Origin: Scenedesmus sp. ARA3 | Taxonomy: Eukaryota > Chlorophyta > Chlorophyceae > Sphaeropleales > Scenedesmaceae | Direction of reading: 5' to 3' | Assembly: GCA_004335835.1 (NCBI GenBank) | Contig: RWJK01001745.1 | Coordinates: 50,636-114,635 of the forward strand | Length of the DNA stretch: 64,000 bases | Shown: one piece after another, positions 27,767-39,250 of the stretch | Layout: the number at the start of each line of letters is the position of its first letter | How positions within the stretch are numbered: the stretch's first letter is position 1 | Notes under the pieces: model-generated | What the model was told of the DNA's origin: nothing | The model's database searches: none | Seen by the model: only the letters and a program-made list of their open reading frames with translations | Position numbers and translations under genes: made by a program

Positions 27767-29683
27767 GCGGCAGCAGCAGCAGGCAGGCAGCGGGCCTTTC
27801 TGCTGGCTGCGCTGGTGTACAGCAGGACGATCAGCTGAGCGGGAGCGTGAATTCCTGCCGCGTGGCTGCGCCGCCGGGCGGTGTGCTGCAGGAGGGCAGC
27901 GCCTCACCTGCGCATGCAGCGCTACTTCACGCAGCAAGCTGGCGGCAGTTGCTACGTTTGTTGGCCGCGGGCGCTGTTCATGCGTGCTGCGGGCGCTGTG
28001 CGTCTTAAAGAACTGGACAGCTGCAAGCATGGGGGTTGTAGCGCTGGGTAGTAGGAGCAGCGGGGGCGATGTGCTGTGATGCAGCAGCTGCGCCAGCAGC
28101 TGCGCAGTGCCAGCCTGGGTTTGGCTGCCTGGTGTGCATCAGCTGGCTGGCTGTGCGGCTGCTGGTTCTGGTGCTTCGGTGGCTTATGTTGTGTGGCGCG
28201 TGCGTGCTGTGCGGTGCGCGGCTGCACGTGCTTTCCTAGAGGCATGTGTGTGGCTGCTGGATGGCGCTGGTTTCTGTGCTGAGCTGCTGCAGCTGTCTGG
28301 TGCAGCAGGCTGTTTCAGCACATGGCTGCGCAGTTGTGTGGGCGAGCTGCATCGAACTGTGCATGGTTGGTGTGCGGCGTGTTGACGACTTGCTGTGAGC
28401 AGCCTGGCAGTGCGTGAGTGATGTATGATCTGTCCGGCCCATCAATTTGTGGTCGCATTGCGGATGGCGTGTGCTGTCAGATACTTGCTGTTTTGCTCAG
28501 CGTGCGGGCATCAGAGCAGTAGGGGTTTTTCTTGGAGCAATGCATCTCGGTGCATCTCTCTCGGGCAATGCGAGGAGTTGGCGACCAGCTGTGCTGTAGC
28601 TAGGTCACTTGTCGTGCGGCGCAGGGTCTTTGTGCTCAGCATCTGCTGGAGATTCTGGTAGCTTTGGGTGCGACCAGATCACCGTCCTGCAGTGGGTACC
28701 AGCTGCCCTGAGGGCTGCATTCTTGGCAAGCACCTTGGCTGACTGTGTGTGCCACTGGGTTTCACCATACGACCGTCGTAGGCTGTTGTTGCATCTTTTC
28801 TTTGTATGGCCTCTTTATGGCGTTTTCTGGGGCAACCACTGCCGCCTGCATTAGGTTGAGCATCAGCTGCCATCGTCAGCTGATTGCTGTGGCCTCTGCC
28901 ATATATGTAGACGTCTATGCTCTGCCTTTCCAATCGACTACGAGGCTTACACTCGGGGCAGGCTGCAGCAGTAGAGATGGCAGCTTGCACTGGCTTTTCC
29001 AATAGTTGGGGTCTGACGCAGCACATCTAGCAGAGCGTAGCCAGCTGAGCAGCTCGGCACCTCGGCGTGACATGATTGATTGCGTGCCTGGCGCTTCTAG
29101 GAATGCTGACCTGCCACAGCCAGTGGCATCCTTGTTTTACTTGCAGGCGCATTTTGTTGTTGTCCTTACTTTTGGAGTCACTGTGTCGCTCTGTGTGTCG
29201 CGCAACTTGCTGGGCCTGCATGTCAGCCGCCGCGCTGTTTTGTGCTGATGTAGCCATGCCAAAACGCCGCTTTGGCGGCAGCTGCGCTGGCCTAGGCCTG
29301 AAGTGCCAGCGAGGGTGAGGTGTAACGTGTGGCGGAATGCAAGGATTGCTGAGGCTCATGATATGCGCGCGGCCAGTGCTGTCAGTACACAAGTATGTTC
29401 CGACTTCTAGAAGATCTTGTAGAGAAGGTGCGTAGCGTGCGCTGTGGTGGTGGTGCAGCACTAAGTGCGGATTATGTGCTGTAACTCGTCAGCATCAGTG
29501 AATACAACTCGTGCCATCTTGCGAGATGATGAGGATGGCTACCTTGGATGAGCTGGCAGCTCCACATGCCTCGCCGGGTTTCCTTTGTGGGTGGGCGACC
29601 CACGGCGCAACTTCGAGGCTCTCGTATACGTTTGTTCAACGTCCATGCATGTCTGTTTTGTGCTGCAGGAGGCAGAAGGTAGA
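27767..29683. other. Intergenic region behind the kinase gene
   Basis: The first ~80 bp contain a partial echo of the exon end (CGATCAGCTGAGCGG at about 27827-27841). Beyond that there is no supported gene in 1.9 kb; short frames on both strands show no domain. A CAG acceptor at 29661-29668 precedes the next gene's first ATG and suggests a 5' UTR intron. Confidence 0.5.
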
Positions 29684-31080
29684 ATGTCTGCAGCAGACCA
29701 GCAGTTGTCGGCTTCACAGAGCCTGCCGGGCTGTTTTCAAAGGCTCCAACAGGTGCAACAAGAGTATAATGGTCTGCACAGTGAGATTGCAGCGCTCAGG
29801 GATGAGATTGCAGTACAAGAGAAGGTCGAGAAAGCGGGTGGCGAGGGTGATGAGGCTGCGAGGCAGCGATTGATTCATTTGCGGCAGAAGGAACTTATGC
29901 TGATGGTATCAGCACAGGTGATGCAGGAGCGGATGTTCAAGCTGGAGGAGCAGATCACGAAGCTCACTCCAGGCGCAGCAGCAGGTGAGCTGCAGGTGCT
30001 TGCTAAGTGTTCCCGTGGCTCTGCAACGCTGTATGCCTGGCGGTGCAGCTTCAGACATTCCTGTACACCACAGCAGATCAACTTGTGCGGCACACCACAG
30101 CAGCAGCAGCAGCAAAGCAGCAGCCCTGGTTGTCATGGGCATCACATGCACCACTATCTGGAGCATGTCATCAGTATCACGCATGCTCGCTGCTAATCAG
30201 CGTCAGCGTGGCACTTGACAGCCAACATGCATTAGTGCTGTTTGCATGCAACAGAGATGTTGACGTGTGCTGATTATGCTGCCCTGCCTGCTGTGCATGC
30301 GTTATCGTCCGTGGTACCTCCTTCGTGGCCTTGATGTTTTATGTCTTCACAACAGGACAAGGTGAGTGCTGGTATGGCGTTGCTTGCATTGTCACTGTCT
30401 TTGCAGTATGTCACGCTCTTCCGGAACATGCTCAAAAGCCCTAAAAGAGTAGTACGTGAAGGACGTCTCATTCACCATGCGTAACACGGTTCACTGCATT
30501 GCGCATATGCTCCCCATCAATTCAACTGACTGCCCATCTTCTTGATAGTGATCAGAACTCAATGGTACTCATCTTAAGCAGCGCCTTAATAAGGCGGAAA
30601 CATTGATAATCCCTGCCTGCAGGCTAGCCTAACCTAGTAGGCCGCGAAGCATGCAGTATGGAACATACATGTGCCCCAACAGTTTGTGATTTGCTGGTGC
30701 TTCTCTCTGCCTCCATTGTTGTGCTGCTTGTGCTGTGGCCGCCAGACTACGAGCGGTCTGACCAGCGTCAAGCGGAGCTCGACCAGATGGCTTACTACGT
30801 GAAGCTCTACGAGGACATGCGGACGCCAAAGCAGGTGGGTGCTGCATCATGCTCTTCTGTTATAACGCAGCTGTTGTACTCGTTGTGCCTTTGCATGCAC
30901 TTGCAGTTGCATGTCATGCATGTGTGCGGACAGCTAGAGCAGATCAACGCTGCATACCACCATCACCTCATCTATGAAGTAGTGGGTGGAGGCATGGCTG
31001 CTGCTTGCCATGCTGCGCAGACATGGTACTCTCGTCTCTTCAGCGCACATGGGCAAGACCAAGCCAAGAAAGCTCAGTAA
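29684..31080 (+). CDS. Unresolved coiled-coil protein gene
   Basis: I do not recognise this protein. A clear first coding exon (ATG 29684 to donor at 29985) encodes about 100 residues of charged heptad-rich helix (LQQVQQEYNGLHSEIAALRD and on to EEQITKLTP). Further exon-like pieces lie at 30406-30448 (YVTLFRNMLKSPKR), 30747-30834 (YERSDQRQAELDQM ... EDMRTPKQ, good donor GTGGGT) and 30935-31080 (LEQINAAYHHHLIYE ... ending KKAQ and TAA). The last two join in phase; I could not connect exons 1 and 2 with consistent phase, so the model is incomplete or two genes are present. A soluble coiled-coil protein is the most that can be said. Confidence 0.4.
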
Positions 31081-31820
31081 TGCGTTTACAGGGGGTGGTG
31101 ACAGGTGTACTGCCTCGGCTTCGCTGACTACTTTCGGGCAGAGATGCATACATAACTTTGGAGGGAGACGGTGCTGTTCTACGTACAACTGGTGGTGTTC
31201 TACGTACAACTGGTGGTCTTCCTGGGAGCGCCTATTACGTACGTCTTGTCCCCGCACTACTGGCATTGTCCCCGCACTACTGGCATGGTCCCTGCACTAC
31301 TGGCATTGCTCCGCACTACTGGCATTGTCCCCGCACTACTGGCATTGGATTGTTGGGATGGATGGTTGTAGTACTTGGCTCCTGTCACAGGTTCCTGCAG
31401 CGTGTGCCCATGTGTTGGGGCCGCAAATCTAGAGATGTAAAATTTCATACCGCTACATATAAAGAAAGTTGCCGATTGCATTCATGCTACATGCTGCTTT
31501 ACTGCTGCGCTTGATACTGACACAATTAACTTAGAGATCAGGGTTGCCGGTGGTGGCTGTCCGGATTATGTGAAGCAGGGCACTGCCAACTTGGCACAAC
31601 GTCGCCGGTTTGAATGCACTGCTTCTATTGCACCACAGCGGCTGCGCTTGCAGGAGCCTGCCGCAGTGTGACTATGTCCAACAGACGCTCTCCGAGAGTG
31701 AACATGTGACACGTGACCTGTCATCATGTTACCATCACAGCCACAGCTCGCAACATCTCCGTCTTTGCTGCGTCGCTGCACTGCAGCGGAAGCTCGCAGC
31801 CACTTGAGCTCCACTGCTGC
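31081..31820. other. Convergent intergenic region with minisatellite
   Basis: Between the 3' end of the coiled-coil gene (+) and the 3' end of GARS (-). It holds a duplicated TTCTACGTACAACTGGTGG block (31174-31216) and the 19-20-bp minisatellite described separately; otherwise no gene. Confidence 0.55.
31248..31350 (+). repeat. Minisatellite, ~19-20 bp unit, five copies
   Basis: The unit GCACTACTGGCATTGTCCCC is repeated five times with small changes (CATGGTCCCT, CATTGCTCC). Frames crossing it give repetitive HYWH/TTGI peptides that are not believable proteins. Confidence 0.9.
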
Positions 31821-34803
31821 TCACGCATGCTGCTCCTGCTTCAGCCTCGCCACTGCACGCCAGCCAATGTCCTTCCTATAGTTCGAGTCCGCCCAGTCAA
31901 TCGCCTTCACGCCTTCATATGCTGCCTCCTGCGCTGCTGCCACATCCTTTCCAAGCGCTGTCACGCCCAGCACTCTGCCGCCTGATGCAACCAGCTGCCC
32001 TGATGCATCCAGAGCTGTGCCTGCATGGAACACCTTGGCAGTTGACACTGCATCTGTGTTGTTGATGGGGGTGCCCTTCTTGTAGCTGCCTGGGTAGCCT
32101 GCCGCTGCCATTACGACAGTAAGCGCTGCCTCTGGCTTCCATGACAGCTTCACGGATGACAGCTCGCCATCACACGCCTGCAGCCACACATGGATTGAAC
32201 AACAAGAGGCAGTGATGTGGCAAGTCACTCTGGAAGCTGCAGATGTCGTAGCATGTGACAGAGATAACATTTATTGAAGCGCTCGCCGCCAGAAGGCCAT
32301 TGTCCAAGCACGCCATTAGCCCCTGGCACCATGACCATCACCAGCCACATGCATGCACCAAATTGTCACCTCAACCCCTTTGGTCAAACACAACATCGGC
32401 ACTTTGACCAGCTGTTGACCACTCAACGCACCTGCATGAGTGCGGCCACAGATCGCTGTCCAGGCGCGCCATCAGCCCCTGGCACCATGACCATCACCAA
32501 ACACATGCATGCACCAACTCTACACTTCAGCCCCTTCGGTCAACATAACGCCAGCGCTTTGACCATATGTTTGACCAGTCAACGCACCTGCATGAGTACG
32601 GCCAGCAGGTAGCTGTCCAGGCGCGCCATCAGCCCCTGGCACCATGACCAATGTACACCAGGCACATGCATGCACCAACTTTACACCTCCACCCTTCGGT
32701 CAACACAACGCACACACTTCTGACCAGCTGTTTGACCACTCAACGCACCTGCATGAGTGCGGCCAGCAGGTCGCTGTCCAGGCGCGCCATCAGCCCCTGG
32801 CATTCCGGGTCCCCGAAGCGCACATTGTGCTCCAGCAGCTTGGCCTTTCCGTTCTTGATCATCAGCCCCGCAAACAGCACGCCGCGGAATGGGCAGCCCT
32901 CTGACACCATCGCCTCTGCAGTGCGCAGCACGATCTCGTCCATCACCTGCAGGAAACAACATGGAGTGTTCAGGTAGCACAGGGTTTGCAGGCAGCATGC
33001 GGCTTGCAGGAAAGAGGTTGCAGGACGCATGGGCTGCACAAAACAGTTGGCGCTTCTGGTTTCATGCATCACTGCCTCCCAAGTCCTGCAGTACAGCCTC
33101 AGGCCTATGCACAATCTGCCAGCAAGCAAGCCGCATCCTCACCTGTGCCTCGATCTCTGGTGTGACCACAGGTGCCGGGCTGTATGCTCCCATGCCTCCT
33201 GTGTTGGGGCCTGTGTCGCCGTCTCCCACAGCCTTGTGGTCCTGCGCTGAGGCCAGTGCCACTGCATTGCGCCCGTCAACCAGTGCAAAGAATGACGCCT
33301 CCTCACCATCCAGGAACTCTTCTACCACCACCTGCGAGCCTGCAGGAAAGGCGGGAAAGTTTGCAGAAAAGTTTGCAGGAAAGATTGCAGGAAAGTTTGC
33401 AAGATAGTCAGCATGCAAGAGGGATGGATTATGTAGGTTGCATGTGTTGTGCACTGCTAGGTGGTGAGCGGCAGACAGCTGCTGGTGCTGCTGCTGCTGC
33501 TGCTGCTGCTGCTGTACTAGCTGTAGGTTGGCGCTGCCACCTGCCTGCAGGCAGGAGGACGGTCACACGCCAAAGTGATTGCACATGTACACAGCGTGAG
33601 CACATGCAAATGAGCAAGGCAACCTTGCTGATGCACACGACATTCACTGCTGAATCAGCCGTGAGCGTGTCCCACCTGCCTCCCCGAACATGGCTCCAAC
33701 AAGCATGTCATCAACTGCTTGGCAGGCCTCCTCCACTGACTGCGCCACTATCACTCCCTTGCCTGCTGCAAGCCCTGATGCCTTCACCACAATTGGAGCA
33801 CCCTGCTGCCTGCATGCAGCACAGATGACAATGGATGTTGCATAGTACACGGGTTTAAGCATTTAAGCCGAAAAGAAGGGTGTCTTAGAGGCAGGGGAAC
33901 AACAGCACAAGTCGTGCCTTGCAGGAACAGCAGCAGACAGCACATGAGCAGCAGATGCAGGCGCCAGCGCGGCTTGCAGGAGTGCACAGTGCTGCACACG
34001 TCAAGGGTAACAGGCGTGCAGGTTGCAGCAGCACGTGGCAAGCAGGGCTGCAGCTTCAAGCACTTCAGCAGCTGCTGCATCAGGCAATAAGCAGTGGATG
34101 CGTTGCGCTGCATGGACAACGCTGCCCGAGTCATACAGGCAGCCGTTGTAAGTCGTTGCGCAACGCAACATGCACATCTGTCAATTCAAATCCAGCTGCA
34201 GTGCATTGTAACACTTTTGTAATAGCCTGCTGCTCACCTGATGTACTCCTTTGCTGCGTTTGGCTCTGTGAATGTTTCGTACGCAGCGGTGGGGATGTTG
34301 TACTTCTTGCACACATCCTTCATGAACTTCTTGCTGCCCTCCAGCTGCGCTGCAGCAGCACTCGGCCCAAAGGCACGGATGCCAGCAGCTGCAACGTCAT
34401 CTGCAAGACCTGCCACTAGAGGGGCCTCTGGGCCAATCATGACTAGGCCCACATCATATGCGCGGCAGAACTCAACCACTGATGCATGGTCGGCAGTGTC
34501 TAAGGGGATGTTTTGCACCTTTGGTTCTGCTGCTGTGCCTGGGTTGCCTGGAGCAACAAACAGCTTCTTGCAGAGCTTCGACTGCGAAAGCTTCCAAGCA
34601 AGCGCATGCTCCCTGCCTCCATTGCCGATCAGCAGCACATTTGTTTCCTGCAGGGCAGCTGCCACCAAGGCCGCCAGGCGCCTGCTGTTGTGAAGCCGCA
34701 ATGGGGAGGCTGCTACTGCTGGCGCATGTCGCTTCGGATGTGCCCTAGCAGCGGCCCTGGTGCTGCTGCTGAGGCTAATAGGTGCCTGGTGGTGAAGCAG
34801 CAT
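31821..34803 (-). CDS. PURD: Phosphoribosylamine-glycine ligase (GARS), plastid-targeted
   Basis: Minus-strand exons 34803-34238, 33809-33676, 33339-33143, 32946-32749 and 32177-31821 keep phase; 483 residues. It catalyses the second step of purine synthesis: phosphoribosylamine + glycine + ATP to GAR. Seen in order: an N-terminal ~52-residue Ser/Arg/Ala-rich stretch that fits a chloroplast transit peptide, the N-domain [34 protein letters not shown]-grasp segments [12 protein letters not shown] and [13 protein letters not shown], then [20 protein letters not shown], the metal-binding [11 protein letters not shown] and the C-terminal ACDGEL...[15 protein letters not shown] domain ending in KQEQHA. 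Length and domain order are normal for bacterial-type PurD, monofunctional as in plants. Intron 4 carries a four-copy exon-edge array. Confidence 0.96.
32280..32812 (-). repeat. Four-copy array at GARS exon 4 donor
   Basis: The exon end (on the plus strand CAACGCACCTGCATGAGTGCG, CTGTCCAGGCGCGCCATCAGCC) lies at 32741-32800 in the true exon and recurs at about 32580-32640 and 32425-32490, with a degraded fourth trace at about 32285-32330. The period is about 155-160 bp. The intron parts (ACATGCATGCACCAA, CTTCGGTCAACA) repeat too. Confidence 0.93.
33340..33405. repeat. Short tandem repeat in front of GARS exon 3
   Basis: Four or five copies of a 10-15-bp unit around GTTTGCAGGAAAG next to the acceptor of exon 3. 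Confidence 0.75.
33487..33514. repeat. (CTG)n microsatellite in GARS intron 2
   Basis: About nine CTG units on the plus strand (CAG on the GARS coding strand). Confidence 0.85.
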
Positions 34804-35780
34804 AGCTGTGATTGTGCTGCTGCTGCAGTGCTGCTGGTGTGTGCAAGCAAACAGAACCGAGCAATGTCCGCTCTGTTTTGGTAATTGTCACAGCTATAAC
34901 GAGTGTAAAGGTTCAATGAGTGTCAAATAATGGTGTTGGCTGCCACACTATCCAGTTCGTGTGCCGAAACGTGAAGCGTGGTCAGGCAGCAGTCTGTGCA
35001 GCCGCTGAGTGCAAGCAGTATCGCTGAAGAGTAGTATCAACGAACCCAGCTGTTCATCAAGTGCCCGTTCTTTGACTGGGGCTTTCCGCCCGCCAATGAC
35101 AAGTGTGCATAACAAGCGTGCCACTCTCCGGTCCGGTTGCACTTCGAGTTTCAAGTTTCAAGAGCCGGGCGCGACTTCGGCATGAAGAGTTTATCATTCA
35201 ACTGTTGTATCACTTCTACTGGGCAACTCAGCGGCGACTGCCACAGCACATGGTCACTTGCACAGCCCAGCCTGGCAGGTGACCGATGCTTCACTGACTG
35301 CCAGCTCGTGCAGTGCAGTTCACTTACACATCAAAAACATTTAAATTTCTTCATATGTCGTTGAACTATGATGAATCTGCCAGTGATCAACAAGAAGACA
35401 CAAGCACACAATGCCTGAAAGCAGGTGTCAGCATGACCTTCAAGATGGACAGCTGCGCATGTACACAAGTAACGTGAGGCGCAACGTTCATCCCACAAAC
35501 AGGACTTTTGCAACACAAACCATACATAAGTATAGGCGCTTCAGTACAAGGGATGCTAAGCGCTTAAAACATGCAACAGAAAAAACCTGCAACACTGCAT
35601 CTGCCAGCCATGCACGCCACATGCAGTGCACTGCACTGGCAGCAATGACTCAGCACAGGCACCAAAGCAGCTCCATCTACAGCTGCATGTGCCAAAGACC
35701 ACAGCGAACCGTATGAAAACTCTCTGTCAACAGCGCTCATGCACGGCTTTTTCAACAAAGCAGTGCGGGCTTTCTCCTAC
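34804..35780. other. Intergenic region GARS / LRR pseudogene
   Basis: About 1 kb upstream of GARS (minus) and downstream of the frameshifted LRR gene (minus). A TTACA at 35325-35329 (TGTAA on the minus strand) could be the LRR gene's poly(A) signal. No gene seen. Confidence 0.5.
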
Positions 35781-37540
35781 CTATCCACCCCACAGATCTT
35801 GCTGACCCTCAACCCGTGCACGCTGCTGGGCGTCCAATGTAACACGCACCCTGCCCCGCAGCCCCATCACACGGCTCAGCGCCTGCCCGCCCAGCTGCGC
35901 ATTGCCCTCCAGCCGCAGCTCGGTCAGCTGGCCCAGCTGCTCAAGCTCTGCGCAGTCCCAACCTGCGCTGCCTAGCTCGCAGCACCGCAGGTCCAGGTGC
36001 CGCAGCTTCGTGAGGCGCTGCGCGATCTGTGCTGCTGCTACATCGCCCACACCACCTCGCACGTTGTCCAGCACAAGCCGAGTGAGATTTGTCAGCGCTG
36101 TCAGCTTCAGCGCATCACCTGGCGGTAGCAGCGACCTCTCCGTGATGCACAAGTCTTTGAGGCCAGTCAGCCTAGCCAACTGCCGGCATGCAGCAACAGC
36201 AACCCATTCCTGTGATTCAGCACCCGACTCTGCAATGTTGTGGGCTACGCTCGCAAGCTCCAGCTCTAGCTTCGTCAAGCTAGTCGCTGCCACCACACCT
36301 TCCAGGATGGAGTAGATCTGGTTGAGGTACGCAGGAGGGCCCCCAGCAGCAGCATCTTGCACAAAGCACAGCTGCCGTAGCTGCGTGATCTGCTTCCAGC
36401 GCGGCGCTGCAATCATGGCTCCCACGCGTAATCGTACGCCAGCGCGATATGCGACAGCGCCGGCAGCGCCGCTGCGAGCCGCTGCACTGTCTCAGTGGCG
36501 TCATGATCAATGTTTATATGCACGCGCAAGCACTGCAGCTGCTGCAGTGCAGTCAGCGGCGCCAGCCGGCCAGGCATCTGCACCCGCGTCAGCTGCAAGC
36601 TTTGCAGCTGGCGTGGCAGCACCATTGCTGGAAGCAGCTCATTTACTGCAAGCTCCTGCAGCTGCGTCAGCGCTGACATGTCCACTGAACCCACATAGCG
36701 CTCCGGAAGCTCCAAGTGAAGCTTCCTTAGCGGCAGCGGTGGCTGCTGATCCAGCAGCTGCTGCAGCGGCTGCTGCAGCTCTGTCCAGCTGCTGGCATTC
36801 AGCCGCAGCTGCGTCAGCTTGCAAAGCTGCGCTATGGCTGCTAAGCATCTGCCTGCTGGGAAGCTGCGGCTGCTGCTGCTGCTCCTGGTGTCATCTATCT
36901 GCAGCTCCTGCAAGTTGCTGAGCCCAGCCACAAGGCCGGACACTTGGGTACTGACACCTGGGTAGTCTGGAGTGCAGAGGCCTGCCAGGTCAAAGTGAAG
37001 GCGGGTCAGGCTGTGCGCTGGCAGCGCCTGCAGCACTGGCATGCCTGCGTAGTTGCTGCTGAAGCTGGCCAGGCGCAGCAGCTGCTGCTGCTGTGCGGCC
37101 TCCTCTGGTTCTGCTGGCAATTCTGCGACTGCGTTTACGCTTGCTGCTGCTGCTGGCGAGACAGCTGGCTGCAGTGCTAGTGCCAGCAGCGGCTGTGCAC
37201 ATATTGTATGCATGCAATAAAGAGTTGTAGCAGTGACATTGGCCTCATCATCTGGACCTCTCTTGAGCGCTGCTTTGATGGCTGTGATGCTGCTGACCAA
37301 GTGCCTGTGGCTTGGTAGCCAGCTGGCAAAGCTGTGCAGCTGCAGCATATTTTGAAGTAGTGGTGCTTCGGGGTCAAACACAACCGCTGTGTTGCAGATG
37401 TTGCGCTGGCGTACTGCCTGCTGCAGCACCTTGCATGCCTGTGCTGCAGCGCACAGCACCCGTGGGTCTGCGCTGCCTGCTGGGTGCTGCAAGGCGATTG
37501 ACAGCGCCAGCAGCTGCCTTGGAACGTCAGCTGCCTGCAT
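35781..37540 (-). pseudogene. LRR protein paralogue A with single-base frameshift
   Basis: The minus-strand frame from ATG 37540 (MQAADVPRQLLAL) runs to a TGA at about 36415. The homologous sequence then continues in another frame (from IAAPRWKQ) to a stop at 35781. Compared with the intact neighbour (39251-40963), TGGGATGCT corresponds to TGGGAGCC here, a net loss of one base near 36417-36421. Both halves contain leucine-rich repeats with the pattern LTxLxxLxLxxN and conserved blocks such as MPVLQALPAHSLTRLHFD, VAATSLTKLELE and QLTELRLEGNAQLG. A 31-nt intron could in theory bridge the shift but is far too short. It is either a recent pseudogene or a sequencing error. Function unknown; RNI-like LRR families of this kind are expanded in green algae. 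Confidence 0.7.
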
Positions 37541-37923
37541 AGCAATGTGGTCAAGGCGGTAAACCGTAGCAAAGGGCTCTGAATATTCGCAGGCCTGTTG
37601 GGCAGGGACTGAGCGATTACTGGTGCACCATAGCACAGCTGAGCAGCAGGAGCAGCAACCGGGTCGCTACAACATCATGTGACATGCACTGTAGGTGATC
37701 ACTGCCAGTAATAATGCCAGCAGATAGTGATTGTGATGCACATTCATCCAGCAGAACAATCTTTGTGACCAATGCCTGGAAGACCACAGGGCAGCTGCTC
37801 CCTCTTTCAATGCTAGCTTGAAGAAAGCCGTCACCTGTACAACGACCCGGGGCATGTTGATGGGAAAACAGTTCTTTTCAAGGTCCTGTCAGATCCTCCG
37901 ATGGTGCTGTCTTGTTGTAGACA

Positions 37924-37990
37924 GCCCCGTGCTGCCGATTCAAATGGTTGTCGCAAGGCAAGAACACTGTGGGTGCGCGAGCGACAGCCT
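37924..37990 (-). promoter_or_regulatory. Conserved upstream block of LRR paralogue A
   Basis: GCCCCGTGCTGCCGATTCAA and the following GCGCGAGCGACAGCCTACAA at 37924-37995 match 41338-41405 upstream of paralogue B. The spacing from each start codon is about 390-450 bp. It may be a shared 5' UTR or promoter element, or simply the edge of the duplicated unit. Confidence 0.5.
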
Positions 37991-38655
37991 ACAAGCGATC
38001 CATTAAAACACAACCGTATGTTGACGGGTACATGGTGACACCATGTGCAAAATTTTGCATTATGGAACACACGGCGACCGTCACCGAGTGACACACCTAG
38101 GGTGCAGGGTAGAAGCAAGTAAGAGCAGGGCACCTGCCATGGCGGTTTGCCTGGTTAAATGCCGCTTATGGCCCTTGGTGCCATGTCAGTTTATTCGTTG
38201 CACATGTGCCAACAGCACAACACATCAGCCTTAGGCACTTGGTGCCGCCGATGCACAACTCATTTGAATTGTCATACTTCACCTTCGCTGGTCTGTAGGT
38301 CAACTTGACCATGGTGGGCATGGTGGACATCGCACCGTGAGGAGTCACATCCCTGTTACCCACACCGTGAGATGTCACAAATTTCTTTAAACTGACATCA
38401 CGTGCGCAGCAGTTCTACTCCATCCATCTCACCTAGTGGAAATGAGCAACTTGAAGGGAAAAACGCACAGAACGCACTCTAAACACGACAGCTGCGCTGT
38501 GTACCCTGGCAGGAAAGCAGCAGAACCAGCACTCCAGCACTGGCCTGCAGCTGCCGCAACACTCACCACCACCACGGCACCAGTTGCAGCACCAATAAAG
38601 GCATTGCACTGACATTCATCAATTAATGCGACATTGTCACCGTAACTTGTTGTCT

Positions 38656-38847
38656 ATTACAGATGCTGAGGTGAAGGTGAAGCGGTTTGTGTCGGATGAT
38701 GCTTGGGGTTCTGTTAGGTTACTGGTGTCTAGGTTCATTGCTGATTTTTTTGAAAAGGCTTGGGGTGTGCGTAATGCTTGCAAACACGAGGGTGTAGTTG
38801 CCGCTCCATTGGGGCGCGGGGCCGATGGCGTTGATGCTATGGCTTGA
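38656..38847 (+). other. Exon-like open frame next to element tail
   Basis: After a good acceptor (CTATTACAG) a frame of about 63 codons (KRFVSDDAWGSVRLLVSRF) runs into the dispersed tail and stops. It is less CAG-rich than its surroundings. It may be a remnant of a mobile-element protein; no family is recognised. Confidence 0.3.
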
Positions 38848-38878
38848 TGAGTAACATGATGATGATGATGATTGTCAC
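38820..38878 (+). repeat. Dispersed element tail, copy 2
   Basis: Matches 6988-7040 over about 50 bp (GATGGCGTTGATGCTATGG, then CTTGATGAGTAACATG and an ATG/GAT microsatellite). The sequences diverge upstream of this block. Confidence 0.6.
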
Positions 38879-39250
38879 CTCGCCGGATGCAGGCCCTGCA
38901 GAAGCCGGGCCTCCTCGTGTCAAACACTGCCGCAGCTGCCAGCTAGCTTGCAGCGTTGCAATTTTGCGTTACTGCCAGCTGCCAGCAGCACTGCATTGAC
39001 AACAACTTTCAAGCTCTGAGCCTCAAGCTAGGTTAAAAGGCAACTTGCCATGCTTGGAGCATGACCACGTGGTTGGTGCACCGATGCGCCCTGGCAGCAG
39101 GCAAGCTGAACACAGTAGCCAGCACACACCCGATGCAACCACCGCTTGCAGCAACAGCAGACCGTACAGCAAACACAGCTGCAATGACCACAAGCTGCAC
39201 GCACGCCGGGCTGCTCTGCCACAGCAGAGCGATCCTTTGCCTGGTTATTA

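Larger units (their letters stand above)
37541..39250. other. Region between LRR paralogues
   Basis: The first ~450 bp are upstream sequence of paralogue A and match the upstream of paralogue B (see conserved block). The rest holds the second copy of the dispersed tail element and an exon-like frame of ~65 codons (38656-38847) with no recognised domain. Confidence 0.5.

Noticed and set aside
31158..31514. 118-codon frame with HYWH/TTGI repeats
   Set aside because: It is a translation of the 20-bp minisatellite; the repeat is open in all three frames.
32280..32760. Regularly spaced repeats in GARS intron 4, superficially like a CRISPR array
   Set aside because: Units are ~155 bp, contain the exon end of GARS and decay with distance. 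There are no short direct repeats with unique spacers, and the DNA is nuclear eukaryotic.
36390..36430. Very short intron to repair LRR paralogue A
   Set aside because: The only GT...AG pair that would bridge the frameshift is about 31 nt, and the intact paralogue has continuous exon sequence there.
38626..38847. Stand-alone small gene of 73 codons
   Set aside because: The frame ends inside a dispersed repeat and has no recognised family; kept only as a possible mobile-element remnant.
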